Shown here: positions 33,468-42,170 of the stretch, piece by piece
How positions within the stretch are numbered: position 1 is the first letter of the stretch
Layout: every line of letters begins with the position of its first letter
Source of the DNA: Oscillibacter hominis
Lineage (GTDB): Bacteria; Bacillota; Clostridia; Oscillospirales; Oscillospiraceae
Assembly: GCF_014334055.1 (NCBI RefSeq)
Contig: NZ_CP060490.1
Span: forward strand, 992,001 to 1,056,000
Reading direction: 5' to 3'
DNA length: 64,000 bases
Program-made: the position numbers and the translations under genes
Notes under the pieces: generated by a model
Told to the model about the DNA's origin: nothing
Seen by the model: only the letters and a program-made list of their open reading frames with translations
Databases searched by the model: none

Positions 33468-33496
33468 CCGGAAGGTATTTACCTTCCGGGCGTTTT
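33468..33496 (+). terminator. Terminator of the permease gene
   Basis: CCGGAAGGTA and TACCTTCCGG form a perfect 10-bp stem, followed by GCGTTTTCG. Confidence 0.75.
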
Positions 33497-33542
33497 CGCC
33501 TTCAGGTTCGGGGGAAACCCTATGCGCCTCCGGCCGCCGCGC

Positions 33543-34787
33543 TCACAATGTCCCCAGAAACCCAATCGGGTGGATGATGTGATCCCTCTGGGCGTCCAGG
33601 TCCAGCGCAGGGTCGATCAGCATAATGCCCCGGCGGATGCTGTTGTAGCCGTATTTTGTGCGGATGCGGTCTATGGTCCGTTCCAGCTCCATGTGATGCT
33701 GGGACCGGCTGTCTTCGGGGAAGAGGGAGAGCTGGGGCGCCTCATCCTCCAGCTCCAGGTCGCAGGCCCTGAGGGAAAGGCTGCGTACTGGACGCTCCGG
33801 GCGGTTCCGCCCGTAAAGGCGCAGCGCTTCCTGTACGATGTCCGTGCAGCTGTTTGTGGGCCGCGCCAGCTTTGACTGCCGCTCATAAAAGAAAAGGGCG
33901 TTGTCCCGGACGCCAAGCTGTACCGTGGCGCAGACGCTCCTCTGCGACCGGAGGCGGGCCGCCACGCTCTCTCCCAGAGCGTAGAGGGTGATCTTCACGT
34001 CATCGTCCGTGACCAGGTCGCGTGGCGCTGTGGTGCTGTTGCCGATGGTCTTGATGGGCGGCACGGAATAGTAGGGGGAGACGCTGGACTGGTCCTGGCC
34101 GTTGGCAAAGCGCCAAAGCATGACGCCCACTTTTCCAAAGGCCACCTGAAGGAGCTCCAACGGAGTGCGTGCCAGCTGGCCGATGGTGTGGATGCCGTAT
34201 CGCGCCAGCTTTTTTGCGGTTGCGGGCCCGACATAGAGGAGATCACCGACGGGGAGCTCCCACACTTTTTTCTGATAATCAGTCCGATCGATGACTGTTG
34301 TGGCGTCGGGCTTTTTGAGGTCGCTGCCCAACTTGGCAAAGACCTTGTTGAAGCTGACCCCGACGGAGACGGTCAGCCCCAGCTCCCGGCGGATGCGGGA
34401 GCGGAGGTCGTCCGCGATCTGTTTCCCGCTGCCAAACAACGAGGCGCTTCCAGATACGTCCAGCCAGCACTCGTCCAGGCCGAAAGGCTCCACCTGATCC
34501 GTATAGGAGACATAGATCTCCCGCGCCAGGGCAGAATAGTGGAGGTAGCGGTCATAGTGGGCGGGGACAAAGACGGCCTCAGGGCATTTTTGCCGGGCCT
34601 GCCAAAGCGCTTCGCCGGTTCGGATGCCAAATCTTTTGGCAAGGTAATTCTTCGCCAGGACAATCCCGTGCCGCAGCTCCGCGTCGCCTGAGACCACCAC
34701 GGGCCTGCTGCGCAGGGACGGATCATACAGGCACTCCACACTGGCGTAGAAATTATTCATATCTGAATGCAGGATGACCCGCTGCAC
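33543..34787 (-). CDS. dinB: Y-family DNA polymerase (Pol IV type)
   Basis: A 414-residue translesion polymerase. Catalytic motifs are ILHSDMNNFYASVE near the N-terminus and GLDECWLDVSG near residue 102 (the acidic metal-binding residues), followed by SVGVSFNKVFAKLGSDLKKP near 140 and helix-hairpin-helix LPVGDLLYVGPATAKKLARYGI near 180. The little-finger domain follows. The GTG at 34787 is preferred: GGTGG lies just upstream, and the only in-frame alternative, TTG at 34817, would place a LexA-type box inside the coding region. The box at 34800-34811 indicates SOS control. No clear C-terminal clamp-binding motif was identified by eye. Confidence 0.88.
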   Translation of the reverse strand: MQRVILHSDMNNFYASVECLYDPSLRSRPVVVSGDAELRHGIVLAKNYLAKRFGIRTGEALWQARQKCPEAVFVPAHYDRYLHYSALAREIYVSYTDQVEPFGLDECWLDVSGSASLFGSGKQIADDLRSRIRRELGLTVSVGVSFNKVFAKLGSDLKKPDATTVIDRTDYQKKVWELPVGDLLYVGPATAKKLARYGIHTIGQLARTPLELLQVAFGKVGVMLWRFANGQDQSSVSPYYSVPPIKTIGNSTTAPRDLVTDDDVKITLYALGESVAARLRSQRSVCATVQLGVRDNALFFYERQSKLARPTNSCTDIVQEALRLYGRNRPERPVRSLSLRACDLELEDEAPQLSLFPEDSRSQHHMELERTIDRIRTKYGYNSIRRGIMLIDPALDLDAQRDHIIHPIGFLGTL

Positions 34788-34799
34788 GTCCTCACCACC

Positions 34800-34811
34800 A
34801 AACAAATGTTC
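34800..34811 (-). promoter_or_regulatory. LexA/DinR-type SOS box
   Basis: The minus strand reads GAACATTTGTTT, matching the Gram-positive SOS consensus GAAC-N4-GTTC with one difference in the last base. It lies between dinB and the divergent gene pair ending in the SRAP gene, so it could control both directions. Confidence 0.6.
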
Positions 34812-34882
34812 TATCAATATTGTATGGTAAGAATGGGAGACGATCTACGAGTAAGTGCTGGGAAAACAGGGAGGAACTGGTC

Positions 34883-35761
34883 TTGCGTCAGGGAGAATTT
34901 GAGGGATGGTATTTTAAACAGCAGCAGTGCGGGGGGAGTGCGGTGGCCTTTATTCCCGCGCATTTTTGCGGCCGGGGTGGGGAGGAGTCGGCATCGCTTC
35001 AAATCATCACGCCGCAAAGGGCGGTCAGCGTCCCTGTTCCCGCCTCCGCGTTCCGGGTGCGGCGGCAGCCATTTTCCGTTCAATGTGGGGGTTGCCATTT
35101 TGGGTTGGATGGCTGTAAACTGGATTGTACAGCGGCCGGTCTCCCGCTGAAGGGGGAACTGCGGTATGAGAACCTGGCGCAGCCCAGGTGGGATATCATG
35201 GGCCCGTTCCGGTTTGTGCCGTTTATGCAGTGCCGGCACAGCTTGGTCAGCATGGCGCACCGGGTGACCGGGCAGCTTTCCTGGGGAGCGGACCGGCTGG
35301 ATTTTGCAGAGGGCCAGGGGTATATCGAGGGAGATCGGGGCAGGTCGTTTCCCAGGCAGTATCTCTGGACCCACTGCGGCTGGGATGGAAACAGCGTGAT
35401 GCTGTCCATTGCGGACATCCCGTTTGGCCCGTCCCGCTTTACCGGCTGCATAGGAGCGGTATATTTCAAGGGGAACGTGTATCGCTTTGCCACGTACCTT
35501 GGGGTGCGTCTGGAGCACGTGGACAGCAGAGGGGCCGTCATACGCCAGGGAGAGCTGTCTATGCAGGTGACGCTGGAACAGGGGGATGCCCTGGACTTGC
35601 AGGCGCCGACTCGGGGAAATATGGAGCGGATCATTCGGGAGAGCCTCACCTGCCGGGTTCATTATCAATTGCGAAGAGGGAGCGAACTGCTCTTCTCAAT
35701 GGCCAGCGACCAGGCCAGCTTTGAATCAGAGTGGGAGGAATCGCATGTGCGGACGATATAG
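34883..35761 (+). CDS. Tocopherol cyclase-like domain protein
   Basis: A 292-residue protein resembling the lipocalin-like tocopherol-cyclase family found in many Firmicutes: GEFEGWYFKQQ at the N-terminus, then FRFVPFMQCRHSLVSMAH, GYIEGDRGRSFPRQYLWTHC and FTGCIGAVYFKGNVYRFATYLG. Plant members cyclise tocopherol precursors; bacterial ones have no known reaction. The TTG at 34883 follows GGGAGG by 8 nt; an in-frame TTG at 34820 has no ribosome site. Its end overlaps the SRAP gene by 17 nt, and it is divergent from dinB across the SOS box. Function is unassigned. Confidence 0.75.
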   Translation: MRQGEFEGWYFKQQQCGGSAVAFIPAHFCGRGGEESASLQIITPQRAVSVPVPASAFRVRRQPFSVQCGGCHFGLDGCKLDCTAAGLPLKGELRYENLAQPRWDIMGPFRFVPFMQCRHSLVSMAHRVTGQLSWGADRLDFAEGQGYIEGDRGRSFPRQYLWTHCGWDGNSVMLSIADIPFGPSRFTGCIGAVYFKGNVYRFATYLGVRLEHVDSRGAVIRQGELSMQVTLEQGDALDLQAPTRGNMERIIRESLTCRVHYQLRRGSELLFSMASDQASFESEWEESHVRTI

Positions 35762-36311
35762 CCTTGCCCCGGAAGAGAGCCTTGAGATTGCAAAGATTGT
35801 GCAGCAGGTGCAGGACAAAATTAAGGTGGGAGAGATTTTCCCCACCAATGCAGTGCCTGTCTTAATGGAGGCGGGAGAAGAGCTGGCGCCCGAGGTGATG
35901 AGCTGGGGGTTTCCGCGGTTTCAGGGGAAGAGCGGCTCGATCATCAATGCCCGCAGCGAGACGGCGCTTGACCGACCCATGTTTCGAAAGTCGGTGCTGG
36001 AGCGGCGGTGCGTGATCCCTACCACCGGGTTTTATGAATGGGGGCCGGGAGCGGGGGGAAAGAAGCGGAAGTACCGCTTCAACCTGCCGGGAGAGCGTGC
36101 CCTCTATCTGGCCGGATTGTGGAACGAGTTTGCAGGGGAGCGCAAGTGCGTGATCCTGACCACGGCGGCCAATGCGTCGATGGAGGGCATCCACGATCGG
36201 ATGCCGGTGATCCTGCGGCGGGAGGAGGCCGGGCCTTGGGCAAAAGAGATTATGTCCGCCACAGAGATCCTTCACCGGGTTCAGCCGCTGTTGGAATACC
36301 GGGAGGAGTAG
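35745..36311 (+). CDS. SRAP (SOS response-associated peptidase) family protein
   Basis: A 188-residue protein of the HMCES/YedK family, which forms a covalent link to abasic sites in single-stranded DNA through its N-terminal cysteine. MCGRYSL gives Cys2 after removal of Met. NARSET near residue 68, CVIPTTGFYEWG near 88 with the catalytic Glu, and IHDRMPVILRRE near 150 with the catalytic His are all present. GGGAGG precedes the ATG at 35745, and the gene overlaps the upstream one by 17 nt. It fits with the neighbouring polymerase and SOS box. Confidence 0.92.
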   Translation: MCGRYSLAPEESLEIAKIVQQVQDKIKVGEIFPTNAVPVLMEAGEELAPEVMSWGFPRFQGKSGSIINARSETALDRPMFRKSVLERRCVIPTTGFYEWGPGAGGKKRKYRFNLPGERALYLAGLWNEFAGERKCVILTTAANASMEGIHDRMPVILRREEAGPWAKEIMSATEILHRVQPLLEYREE

Positions 36312-36571
36312 GCCGGATGGACGCTGCCCAGCCGATCAGAAGCTTCAAATGGCACTTCCTTCTGAGTGATCAAAGACGGCTTTCTGCAGTTAAGTGAGTT
36401 CGGGTGATAAGATAAAAAATAGGTGAGCCCTATATGGACTCACCTTTGGTTAGAATGCAGTTATAGTGTGAAGTGTGCCTGTTCTTTTTTCATTGAAGTA
36501 AAACCACCTAAGGCCTTTTGATGCACCGCGCAATACGTGTTGGCGAGAGGTCTTGTATCTGTCACTTTTTA
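36312..36571. other. Intergenic region with a hairpin
   Basis: This stretch and the promoter that follows separate the SRAP gene from the diguanylate cyclase. GGTGAG and CTCACC at about 36421-36451 can form a hairpin followed by TTTGGTT, a weak terminator. The rest becomes AT-rich towards 36600. No gene was seen. Confidence 0.5.
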
Positions 36572-36600
36572 TTGAATGGAACAATTATATTTGTTATAAT
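36572..36600 (+). promoter_or_regulatory. Diguanylate cyclase promoter
   Basis: TTGAAT (36572-36577), 17-nt spacer, TATAAT (36595-36600), about 60 nt before the start codon. Confidence 0.65.
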
Positions 36601-36663
36601 AACACAGAAGCAAATTAAAATTAACCGAGATAATATAATTTTATGCAAAATGGAAGATAGAAA

Positions 36664-38214
36664 ATGAAAAAAAGAACAATAAACGAAAGTATCATAAAAA
36701 ACGCCCTTGATGTGATCTTTGAGCAGAACGACGCTGTTTCTGCAATTCATACTGTTCTTGAAATGATAGGCAAGCATTTCAGAGCTGACCGTGCATACAT
36801 TTTTGAGGATAACATTGATCATCTTGGCAGCAGGAACACCTTCGAATGGTGTGCTGGGGGGGTCGCTCCACAGAAAGATGATTCTCAAAATGTAAGGTTC
36901 AAGGATATTTTAGGTTACCCGGTATCTGAACTATTCAAAGAAAATAGTGTCTGGTATAGATCGGATTTTTCAAAGATGGAGGATGGTCCGCTAAAGAGAC
37001 TGCTTTTAAAGCGGAATATAAAAACAGCAATTCTCGTTGCGCTATTTGAATATGGCGATTTTGCAGGATTTATTGGTCTTGATTTTTATGATGCACCCAA
37101 AGAACTGGCAAGCGAGCAAATAGAACTTCTTCGGGTTATGGCAAAGATTATTTCTTATGCAATATCAGGAGCAAAATATACTGAGTTGAGAGGACTTGCG
37201 TCTTCATTGCAGGAAAAAAGCAGGGACCTAAAAGATCAGCTTTCCACAGAAAGAAAAGCATTTTTTGATGTCATGGGGAATAATGCCTTGTTTACTGTGC
37301 ATTCCGACTTGACAGATGGGCTAATCATTGAAGATATTCTTGCGCCGGACGGAAGCAGCCTTCTTGCTGCCCTGGGGTTCAGTGTTCCTGCACCTTACGA
37401 TGAGGAGGGGCGTGCTTTCATTGAGGCCAATCGGGTTGAGATGATTACTCCAAATGCCGCCCGCTGCTTTCAGCACGAAGAGGCAATGAAGATATTTTAT
37501 GAAGGAATAGGTTCCGCTCCATATGACATTTATATTGGTTCTACCAATATGTATGTTCGTATGAATGTTATTTTTTATAAAAACCAGGATAACGGGCATA
37601 TCATGTGCTACTGCATGTGTACGGATATCAGCGAACAGTATATAGAAATTCAACAGCTTAAAAAATTGGAAGTAATCAATGAACAATTGAAGTATGAATC
37701 AACGCATGACGGAAACACAGGGTTACTGAATAAGTCAGCTGCCAAAGATCAAATGGAAAGCTGCATTAATGGCAAGGACGGCAAAACAGTGGCATTGATT
37801 CTGATAGATATTGATAACTTCAAATCGATCAACGATCATTTTGGCCATACTGTTGGAGATAAAGCGATTCTCAATGTTGCCGAAATAATGAGAAGCCGCT
37901 TTCGGCAAACAGATCTGTTAAGCCGTTTTGGCGGAGACGAATTTGCCGTTTTCATAAAAGATGTCTCAAAGACTTCCTGGCTCATGGATAGGATTGAGGA
38001 CTTCTTGTCCCATGTGACCGACCTGACGATAGAAAATAATCTGACCATTCCCTTGACCTGTAGTGCTGGGATAGCCATTGCCCAAAATGGTGAAACGGAT
38101 TTCAATACACTTTATCGTCACGCAGACACAGCACTGTACTTCTCAAAGAATAATGGAAAAAACAAATATTATGTGTATTCAGAGGGAATGTCGTTTGAGA
38201 ATATGCCCCATTAA
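36664..38214 (+). CDS. GAF-GGDEF diguanylate cyclase
   Basis: A 516-residue signalling protein. Residues about 15-175 look like a GAF sensor (AIHTVLEMIGKHFRADRAYIFE), 200-340 form a second, PAS-like region, and about 355-510 are a GGDEF domain. The active site RFGGDEFAVF is near 422 and the metal-binding aspartates are in LILIDIDNF. An RQTD inhibition site lies five residues before GGDEF, so product feedback is expected. It should make c-di-GMP from two GTP. No membrane segment is visible. The gene is more AT-rich than its surroundings. It offers a local source of the ligand for the riboswitch at 2224-2298, though the link is inference. Confidence 0.9.
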   Translation: MKKRTINESIIKNALDVIFEQNDAVSAIHTVLEMIGKHFRADRAYIFEDNIDHLGSRNTFEWCAGGVAPQKDDSQNVRFKDILGYPVSELFKENSVWYRSDFSKMEDGPLKRLLLKRNIKTAILVALFEYGDFAGFIGLDFYDAPKELASEQIELLRVMAKIISYAISGAKYTELRGLASSLQEKSRDLKDQLSTERKAFFDVMGNNALFTVHSDLTDGLIIEDILAPDGSSLLAALGFSVPAPYDEEGRAFIEANRVEMITPNAARCFQHEEAMKIFYEGIGSAPYDIYIGSTNMYVRMNVIFYKNQDNGHIMCYCMCTDISEQYIEIQQLKKLEVINEQLKYESTHDGNTGLLNKSAAKDQMESCINGKDGKTVALILIDIDNFKSINDHFGHTVGDKAILNVAEIMRSRFRQTDLLSRFGGDEFAVFIKDVSKTSWLMDRIEDFLSHVTDLTIENNLTIPLTCSAGIAIAQNGETDFNTLYRHADTALYFSKNNGKNKYYVYSEGMSFENMPH

Positions 38215-38355
38215 AAAATCAACCGGCACACGACTATCCCAAATTGCAAAGTGGCGGCTAAACAAAGCCGCTGCTTTTTTCTTAGGAAATGACAGGATGG
38301 ATCCCAGTCTGCCAATGATAGGTTCTTGAATAAAATGTCGATAGACACAGATATA

Positions 38356-38402
38356 GCAAAAGACCGCCGACTTTCGTCGACGGTCTTTTAATGGTCGGAG
38401 TG
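38356..38402. repeat. Direct repeat A (att-like copy of the tRNA-Pro end and terminator)
   Basis: These 47 bases match 39008-39055 with one missing base and one C/G change. They contain the tRNA terminator hairpin (AAAGACCGCCGA...TCGACGGTCTTT) and a copy of the last eleven bases of tRNA-Pro. Confidence 0.8.
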
Positions 38403-38465
38403 CAATTATAGGACTTGGAGAAATCCAGTCATATCATTGGTTTCGATGCAATCGGCAAGCTGTAT

Positions 38466-38867
38466 TCACTTTTTCAACTCATCTGCAAGATGCTGAAGTT
38501 CCTTTAAGCTTTCTATCATTTCTGATGGATTCTTTCCCTGGACCGACGACGTTAAAAGTGTTGTCAAAAATTGGCTTCCAATCTGATTAACCACTTCGTC
38601 CTTAGCGGTTTCTTTTTTTGCCTCCTGCTGAAGTCTGAAAAGTGCAATTTCTTTCTCAGTCTGTGCTTTTATTATTTCCAGTTCCTTTAATGTCTCGGCA
38701 TTAACTCTTGCAATTTCTTTTGCGGTTTCTTCTCTTATCGATACAATTTCTTTTGCGGTTTCCTCTTTGGTTTTCTTTATAGTATTTCTTGATGATATAA
38801 TTGCTGTTGAAAGACTAATAATAAGCGGAATAAAAATTGGTAATATCCATTTCAAAGTTTCTTCCAT
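38466..38867 (-). CDS. Small membrane-anchored coiled-coil protein
   Basis: A 133-residue protein with one N-terminal membrane segment (residues about 7-27, WILPIFIPLIISLSTAIIS) and a long heptad-type helix from about 30 to 85, rich in Glu, Lys and Ala with repeated KEETAKEI and REETAKEI. The C-terminal 45 residues may form a separate small helical part. No family was recognised. It is the only gene between two 47-bp direct repeats at tRNA-Pro, so it may be cargo of a small integrated element. A clear GGAGG precedes its ATG. Confidence 0.65.
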   Translation of the reverse strand: MEETLKWILPIFIPLIISLSTAIISSRNTIKKTKEETAKEIVSIREETAKEIARVNAETLKELEIIKAQTEKEIALFRLQQEAKKETAKDEVVNQIGSQFLTTLLTSSVQGKNPSEMIESLKELQHLADELKK

Positions 38868-39007
38868 TTGTGTAACCTCCTTAAAACGACTTTATTAAAC
38901 AAATTATACCAGATAATATTAACCCTGTCACATAATTTTGCTTTCGCGTGAAGTTATAGGACTTTACCTTATTTGCCGATTTGTAATCCCATATAAATGT
39001 AGGCAAA

Positions 39008-39055
39008 GCAAAAGACCGCCGACTTTCGTCGACGGTCTTTTCAATGGTCCGAGTG
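39008..39055. repeat. Direct repeat B (tRNA-Pro 3' end and terminator)
   Basis: The partner of the repeat at 38356-38402. It holds the functional tRNA-Pro 3' end (39045-39055) and its terminator hairpin at 39010-39042. Confidence 0.8.
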
Positions 39056-39121
39056 ACTGGATTCGAACCAGCGGCCTCTTGAACCCCATTCAAGCGCGAT
39101 ACCAAACTTCGCCACACCCGG
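39045..39121 (-). tRNA. tRNA-Pro (GGG)
   Basis: A 77-nt cloverleaf with encoded CCA. The acceptor CCGGGTG pairs with CACTCGG. The anticodon stem CTTGA/TCAAG encloses ATGGGGT, giving anticodon GGG. The T arm is GCTGG TTCGAAT CCAGT. It is 59 nt downstream of the pilin-like gene on the same strand. Confidence 0.95.
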
Positions 39122-39132
39122 ATGCAAAGGTA

Positions 39133-39161
39133 ATATTACCACACCCGGCAGCGCTTTGCAA
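39133..39161 (-). promoter_or_regulatory. tRNA-Pro promoter
   Basis: TTGCAA (39161-39156), 17-nt spacer, TAATAT (39138-39133) on the minus strand. The spacer contains CCGGGTGTGG, an exact copy of the tRNA 5' end. Confidence 0.6.
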
Positions 39162-39180
39162 GGGTATTTTTTGCTGTGTC

Positions 39181-39987
39181 CTATTTTTTTACCGGACTCA
39201 GTTGGTTGTAGAGTGACAGGGCCTCTTCATAAGTCAAATTCTTATCCCCGGTATGATTGAACCCACTGTTCTGGGCATTGTTCGCAAAGACATAATAGGA
39301 ATACAGGCTGCCGTCAGAGGCGTCCGTACTGCTGTACAGCGCCACATTGCTCATCGCCACAGAGTATTTTCCCGTATCGACTGAGTAGGAGATCGCCGGA
39401 ACCTGCTTATATGCCCCGGTGCTGACGTCGTAGGTGGACCAGACGTATTCCACTCCGGCAGGGGAGGAGCCTGTCTTATTATTTAAAATCACCCAGGACT
39501 GGATGGCCAGATCGGGATATCGATCCATCGCTCCGGTCACAGTGGGAGCCCAATTTCTTCCGCCGGAATCCACCCGTGTATTGCTGGTGGAGTCCGTCCA
39601 TTTGCTGTTCATCTCGCTGTTGGCGTCCAACACAGCCTGCAAGCCCTTGGCAAACTGATCCACCAGCAAGCTGCCGTCCACCTTTTTGGTATGCTTGGAG
39701 CAGACCACCAGACAGGCATCGCCCGTCTGCTCCACGGAATAGGAGCCTCCGCCGGGGCAGGTGACGCCGCGATCCGCGACCATTTGATTAAGCTCCTTTA
39801 GAGACACTGCGCTGTTCTGAAACCGGGATAAGGTGACCTCCTGGCGCAGTGTCCTGCGGTTGGCCGAACAGACTACCTCACGGGTAGTGTCCATGCGGTG
39901 GGCAAACGTCGGAACCGCAATCGCCGCCAGTACAGCAATGATCGCTACAACAATCAGCATCTCCATCAAAGTAAATCCCTTTTTCAT
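39181..39987 (-). CDS. Prepilin-type protein with N-terminal cleavage/methylation motif
   Basis: A 268-residue type IV pilin-like protein. The class III signal is MKKG|FTLMEMLIVVAIIAVLA, with the conserved Phe at +1 and Glu at +5, followed by a hydrophobic helix. The rest is a soluble, Ser/Thr/Gly-rich domain with three or four cysteines (CSANRR, CPGGGSY, CLVVCSKH). It is large for a major pilin. No pilus assembly genes lie in the window, so the secretion machinery must be encoded elsewhere. GGAAGG precedes the ATG. Confidence 0.85.
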   Translation of the reverse strand: MKKGFTLMEMLIVVAIIAVLAAIAVPTFAHRMDTTREVVCSANRRTLRQEVTLSRFQNSAVSLKELNQMVADRGVTCPGGGSYSVEQTGDACLVVCSKHTKKVDGSLLVDQFAKGLQAVLDANSEMNSKWTDSTSNTRVDSGGRNWAPTVTGAMDRYPDLAIQSWVILNNKTGSSPAGVEYVWSTYDVSTGAYKQVPAISYSVDTGKYSVAMSNVALYSSTDASDGSLYSYYVFANNAQNSGFNHTGDKNLTYEEALSLYNQLSPVKK

Positions 39988-40046
39988 TGCTGCACCTTCC
40001 TTTCAGTAACATATTATTCCATATTTTGCAGCATGTCAAAGGATAT

Positions 40047-41291
40047 TTATCGAATCTGCCCGTCTCCGTGAATCAAATACTTATAAGACGTCAGTTCCCG
40101 CAGGCCCATGGGCCCCCGGGCATGCATTTTTTGGGTGGAAATGCCGATTTCCGCGCCCAAGCCGAACTCACCGCCGTCGGTAAACCGGGTGGAGGCGTTG
40201 ACGTAGACAGCCGCCGCGTCCACTTCAGCACTGAAGCGTCTGGCGGATTCGGGGTCCTGTGTGACGATGCATTCGCTGTGGTGGGTGGAGTATTTTGCAA
40301 TGTGCTCCAGCGCCTCGTCCAAGCTGTCCACCACCCGGGATGCCAGTATGTAGTCGTTGAATTCATCGATGTAATCCTGCTCTGCGGCGGGCTGGATGCC
40401 GGGCAACAGGGCACAGGTGCGCGGGCAGCCACGCCACTCCACGCTGGCCTCGTCCAGCCTGGCCTTTGCGGCAGGCAGGAAGGCCGGGGCTGCGTCCTGA
40501 TGCACGAGAACGGTTTCCAGGGCGTTGCAGACCGACGGACGGGAGCACTTGCCGTTGAACAGCAGCTCCACCGCCATGGCAAGGTCGGCGCTTTGATCCA
40601 CATAGAGGTGGCAGTTTCCGGTGCCGGTTTCAATGACCGGCAAAGAGGCGTTGTCCAACACGCTGCGGATCAGCCCCGCACCGCCTCTGGGAATTAAGAC
40701 GTCGATATAGCCCCGCAGCTGCATCATCTCCCGGGCCATCTCGTGGGAGGTGTCGTCCAGCAGCAGCATGCAGTCCGAATTCAGGCCCGCCTGAGCCAGG
40801 GCATCGCGCAGGATGGACATCAGCGTCATATTGGAGCGGAATGCCTCCTTGCCGCCCCGGAGAAAGGCGGCGTTGCCGGATTTGAGGCAGAGCGCCGCGG
40901 AATCCACGGTGACATTGGGACGTGCCTCATAGATGATGCCGATTACGCCCAGGGGAACCCGCACCTTTTGAATTTCCAGGCCGTTGGGACGGTGCACCGT
41001 TTCCATCACCTCGCCCACGGGGTCCGGCAGCGCCATCACGTCACGAACGCCCTTTGCCATGGAATCGATGCGCTCGTCCGTCAGCGTCAGCCGGTCCACC
41101 ATGGTGGGGCGGACGCCGTTTTGCTCCGCCTCCGCCACATCCTGGGCGTTGGCGGCAAGGATTTCCGCCCTGCGGGCTTCCAGCGCGTCGGCAATGGAGG
41201 CAAGGCCCCGGTTTTTTGTCTCCGTGCTGTAAAGGGCCAGTTCTTTTGCAGCCGCTTTCACGCGGCCCGCCAGTTCATGCAGATGATCCAT
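40047..41291 (-). CDS. proA: Gamma-glutamyl phosphate reductase
   Basis: A 414-residue ProA, which reduces glutamyl-5-phosphate to glutamate semialdehyde with NADPH in proline synthesis. Signatures include PLGVIGIIYEARPNVTVDSAALCLKSGN near residue 110, VLIPRGGAGLI near 190, and KCSRPSVCNALETVLVH near 245 with the catalytic cysteine. TDGGEFGLGAEIGISTQKMHARGPMGL is near the C-terminus. The ATG at 41291 has GAGGG 8 nt upstream; a GTG at 41306 is poorly spaced. It lies 11 nt after proB, so the two form an operon. Confidence 0.95.
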   Translation of the reverse strand: MDHLHELAGRVKAAAKELALYSTETKNRGLASIADALEARRAEILAANAQDVAEAEQNGVRPTMVDRLTLTDERIDSMAKGVRDVMALPDPVGEVMETVHRPNGLEIQKVRVPLGVIGIIYEARPNVTVDSAALCLKSGNAAFLRGGKEAFRSNMTLMSILRDALAQAGLNSDCMLLLDDTSHEMAREMMQLRGYIDVLIPRGGAGLIRSVLDNASLPVIETGTGNCHLYVDQSADLAMAVELLFNGKCSRPSVCNALETVLVHQDAAPAFLPAAKARLDEASVEWRGCPRTCALLPGIQPAAEQDYIDEFNDYILASRVVDSLDEALEHIAKYSTHHSECIVTQDPESARRFSAEVDAAAVYVNASTRFTDGGEFGLGAEIGISTQKMHARGPMGLRELTSYKYLIHGDGQIR

Positions 41292-41302
41292 TCCGTAATC
41301 CC

Positions 41303-42091
41303 TCACTTTCCTGCCGTAAACACAGTCCCCACCGTTTTCCCATCTAACAGATCATAGAGGAGGTTGGGGTCTGAGCCATTGATGATGGCCATGGTGACGC
41401 CGGCCTTCCCGGCGATTTTCGCGGCCTGGATTTTGGTGCTCATCCCGCCGGTGCCGAGTCCGGAGACGGAACCGCCGGCGATTTCCTCGATATGGGAGTC
41501 GATCTGATCCACCACGGGGATCAGCTTGGCATCGGGGTTTTTATGGGGATCGGAGTCATAGAGCCCGTCGATGTCGGAGAGGATGATCAAGGCGTCGGCC
41601 TCAGTCAGGGCGGCCACCATGGAGGAGAGGGTGTCGTTGTCGCCGAATTCCAGCTCCTCCGTGGCCACCGTGTCGTTTTCATTGACAATGGGGATGGCGC
41701 CCAGGCTGAGCAGGCGGTCAAAGGTGTTTTTCATGTTCTGCCGGCGCTGGGGCTGTTCAAACCCGTCCCGGGTCAGGAGGATCTGGGCCACCTTGTGATT
41801 TTTTTCCAGGAACAGCTTATCGTAAAGATACATCAGCTCGCACTGTCCCACAGCGGCAGTGGCCTGCTTTCCCGGTATGTCTTTGGGCCGTTCCGGAAGG
41901 CCCAGTTTGGCCACTCCGACTCCCACGGCGCCGGAAGAGACCAGAACGATCTCGCGGCCGGAGTTTTTCAGGTCGGAGAGCACCTTGCACAACAGCTCAA
42001 ACCGGCGGATGTTGATCCGCCCCGTGGCATAGGCCAGGGTGCTGGTGCCGATTTTGATGACGATTCTCTTTGCTTCACTGATTTGGCTCAT
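41303..42091 (-). CDS. proB: Glutamate 5-kinase
   Basis: A 262-residue amino-acid kinase that phosphorylates glutamate, the first step of proline synthesis. Motifs are KIGTSTLA, LVSSGAVGVGVAKLG near 45, NENDTVATEELEFGDND near 140 and LSDIDGLYDSDP near 165, with GGMSTKIQAA near 215. The C-terminal PUA domain of many ProB proteins is absent, as is common in Firmicutes. The ATG at 42091 follows AGGGAG. A promoter (TTGACT, 17 nt, TATACT) lies upstream. Confidence 0.95.
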   Translation of the reverse strand: MSQISEAKRIVIKIGTSTLAYATGRINIRRFELLCKVLSDLKNSGREIVLVSSGAVGVGVAKLGLPERPKDIPGKQATAAVGQCELMYLYDKLFLEKNHKVAQILLTRDGFEQPQRRQNMKNTFDRLLSLGAIPIVNENDTVATEELEFGDNDTLSSMVAALTEADALIILSDIDGLYDSDPHKNPDAKLIPVVDQIDSHIEEIAGGSVSGLGTGGMSTKIQAAKIAGKAGVTMAIINGSDPNLLYDLLDGKTVGTVFTAGK

Positions 42092-42141
42092 AACTACACG
42101 CTCCCTCTGCACGGATGTGGGCCATCCGCACTGAATAATTC

Positions 42142-42170
42142 AGTATAGCAAACTTGGAAAAGACAGTCAA
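42142..42170 (-). promoter_or_regulatory. proBA promoter
   Basis: TTGACT (42170-42165), 17-nt spacer, TATACT (42147-42142) on the minus strand. No T-box or other leader element was seen in the 50 nt before proB. Confidence 0.75.
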
